Shown here piece by piece: positions 6,411 to 6,577 of a DNA stretch of 6,577 nt. Position 1 is the stretch's first letter; each line of letters opens with the position of its first letter. The notes under the pieces were generated by a model. It did no database searches. It was given only the letters and a program-made list of their open reading frames with translations, and had not been told where the DNA came from. Source of the stretch: a bacterium (lineage in GTDB: Bacteria; Zixibacteria; MSB-5A5; GN15; FEB-12). The position numbers and the translations under genes were made by a program. The stretch spans positions 1 through 6,577 of the forward strand of contig DAOUUR010000140.1 of the NCBI GenBank assembly GCA_030668045.1, given 5' to 3'.

Positions 6411-6439
6411 CTCTTGGTCAGTGATTTTTCGTATATTAT
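6411..6439 (+). promoter_or_regulatory. Candidate promoter upstream of tRNA-Ala
   Basis: TATATT at 6432-6437 (or TATTAT at 6434-6439) follows a T-rich stretch, with CTCTTG (6411-6416) 17 bases before TATTAT as a poor -35. The hexamer and its preceding G match the candidate upstream of the barrel genes (GTATATT in both). Transcription from near 6444 would reach the tRNA at 6520 after about 75 bases of leader. The remaining part of 6374-6519 holds no credible gene. Confidence 0.3.
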
Positions 6440-6519
6440 CCTGTATCTCCCGTAAGGTTCAGGATGGTGACGATCTGGACTCAACGGACGATAACGAGAA
6501 TGAGACATATGTGTCGACT

Positions 6520-6577
6520 GGGGCAGTAGCTCAGTTGGGAGAGCGCCACGTTCGCAACGTGGAGGTCGTGGGTTCGA
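6520..6577 (+). tRNA. tRNA-Ala (anticodon CGC), 3' end cut by window edge
   Basis: The cloverleaf can be followed up to the T loop. The 5' acceptor strand is GGGGCAG (6520-6526), then T8 A9, a D stem GCTC/GAGC (6529-6532 with 6541-6544) and loop AGTTGGGA. The anticodon stem CCACG/CGTGG (6546-6550 with 6558-6562) holds the seven-base loop TTCGCAA. The anticodon is CGC (6553-6555), reading GCG, hence alanine. The variable loop is AGGTC, the T stem begins GTGGG (6568-6572) and the window ends in the T loop at TTCGA. The 3' acceptor strand, the alanine-specific G3-U70 pair and any encoded CCA lie outside the window. Confidence 0.95.

Noticed and set aside
6463..6529. Possible 21-residue plus-strand open frame starting ATGGTGACG just before the tRNA
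   Set aside because: It runs into the tRNA acceptor and ends at the TAG formed by tRNA bases 7-9; its composition is unremarkable and there is no convincing ribosome-binding site.

Overview
The window is a stretch of ordinary-looking bacterial chromosome, about half GC by eye, from a Gram-negative organism: two genes encode small proteins with signal peptides and outer-membrane beta-barrel character. The mix of an FCB-like PorT-type barrel pair, a large TPR-tailed membrane protein and a TATATT-type promoter hexamer would fit an uncultured FCB-group lineage such as Zixibacteria or a relative. That is a guess; no rRNA or other decisive marker is present. I see no mobile element, CRISPR array or prophage signature.

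Layout. (1) 1-287, plus: the C-terminal end of rmuC, cut by the window edge. (2) 288-361: a short convergent gap with one weak hairpin. (3) 362-5040, minus: a tightly packed four-gene unit transcribed right to left, dnaX - ybaB/ebfC - recR - a 676-residue polytopic membrane protein with a TPR tail. Gaps are 29, 17 and 7 bases, and an alternative GTG start of ybaB overlaps the dnaX stop. (4) 5041-5142: a divergent promoter region of about 100 bases. (5) 5143-6373, plus: two consecutive genes for exported barrel-like proteins. (6) 6374-6519: non-coding leader with a possible promoter. (7) 6520-6577, plus: the first part of a tRNA-Ala(CGC), cut by the right edge.

How the genes fit together. dnaX (clamp-loader subunit of DNA polymerase III), ybaB (nucleoid-associated protein) and recR (recombination mediator) form a widely conserved housekeeping cluster linking replication to repair; rmuC, convergent with it, is also a DNA-metabolism gene. 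The membrane TPR gene has no evident functional link and is probably a lineage-specific passenger that shares the transcript. The divergent barrel genes are an envelope module that shares only the promoter region.

The most notable signal is inside dnaX. A run of ten A residues in the coding strand places the E. coli-type slippery heptamer A AAA AAG in frame at codons 391-394, with a TGA one codon later in the -1 frame and a TAG six codons on in the +1 frame. This predicts a short gamma-like product of about 395 residues beside the 556-residue tau. dnaX also appears to have no Shine-Dalgarno sequence and a -10-like hexamer only 8 bases before its ATG, suggesting a leaderless or nearly leaderless mRNA. 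I did not find convincing evidence of a wholly new system.
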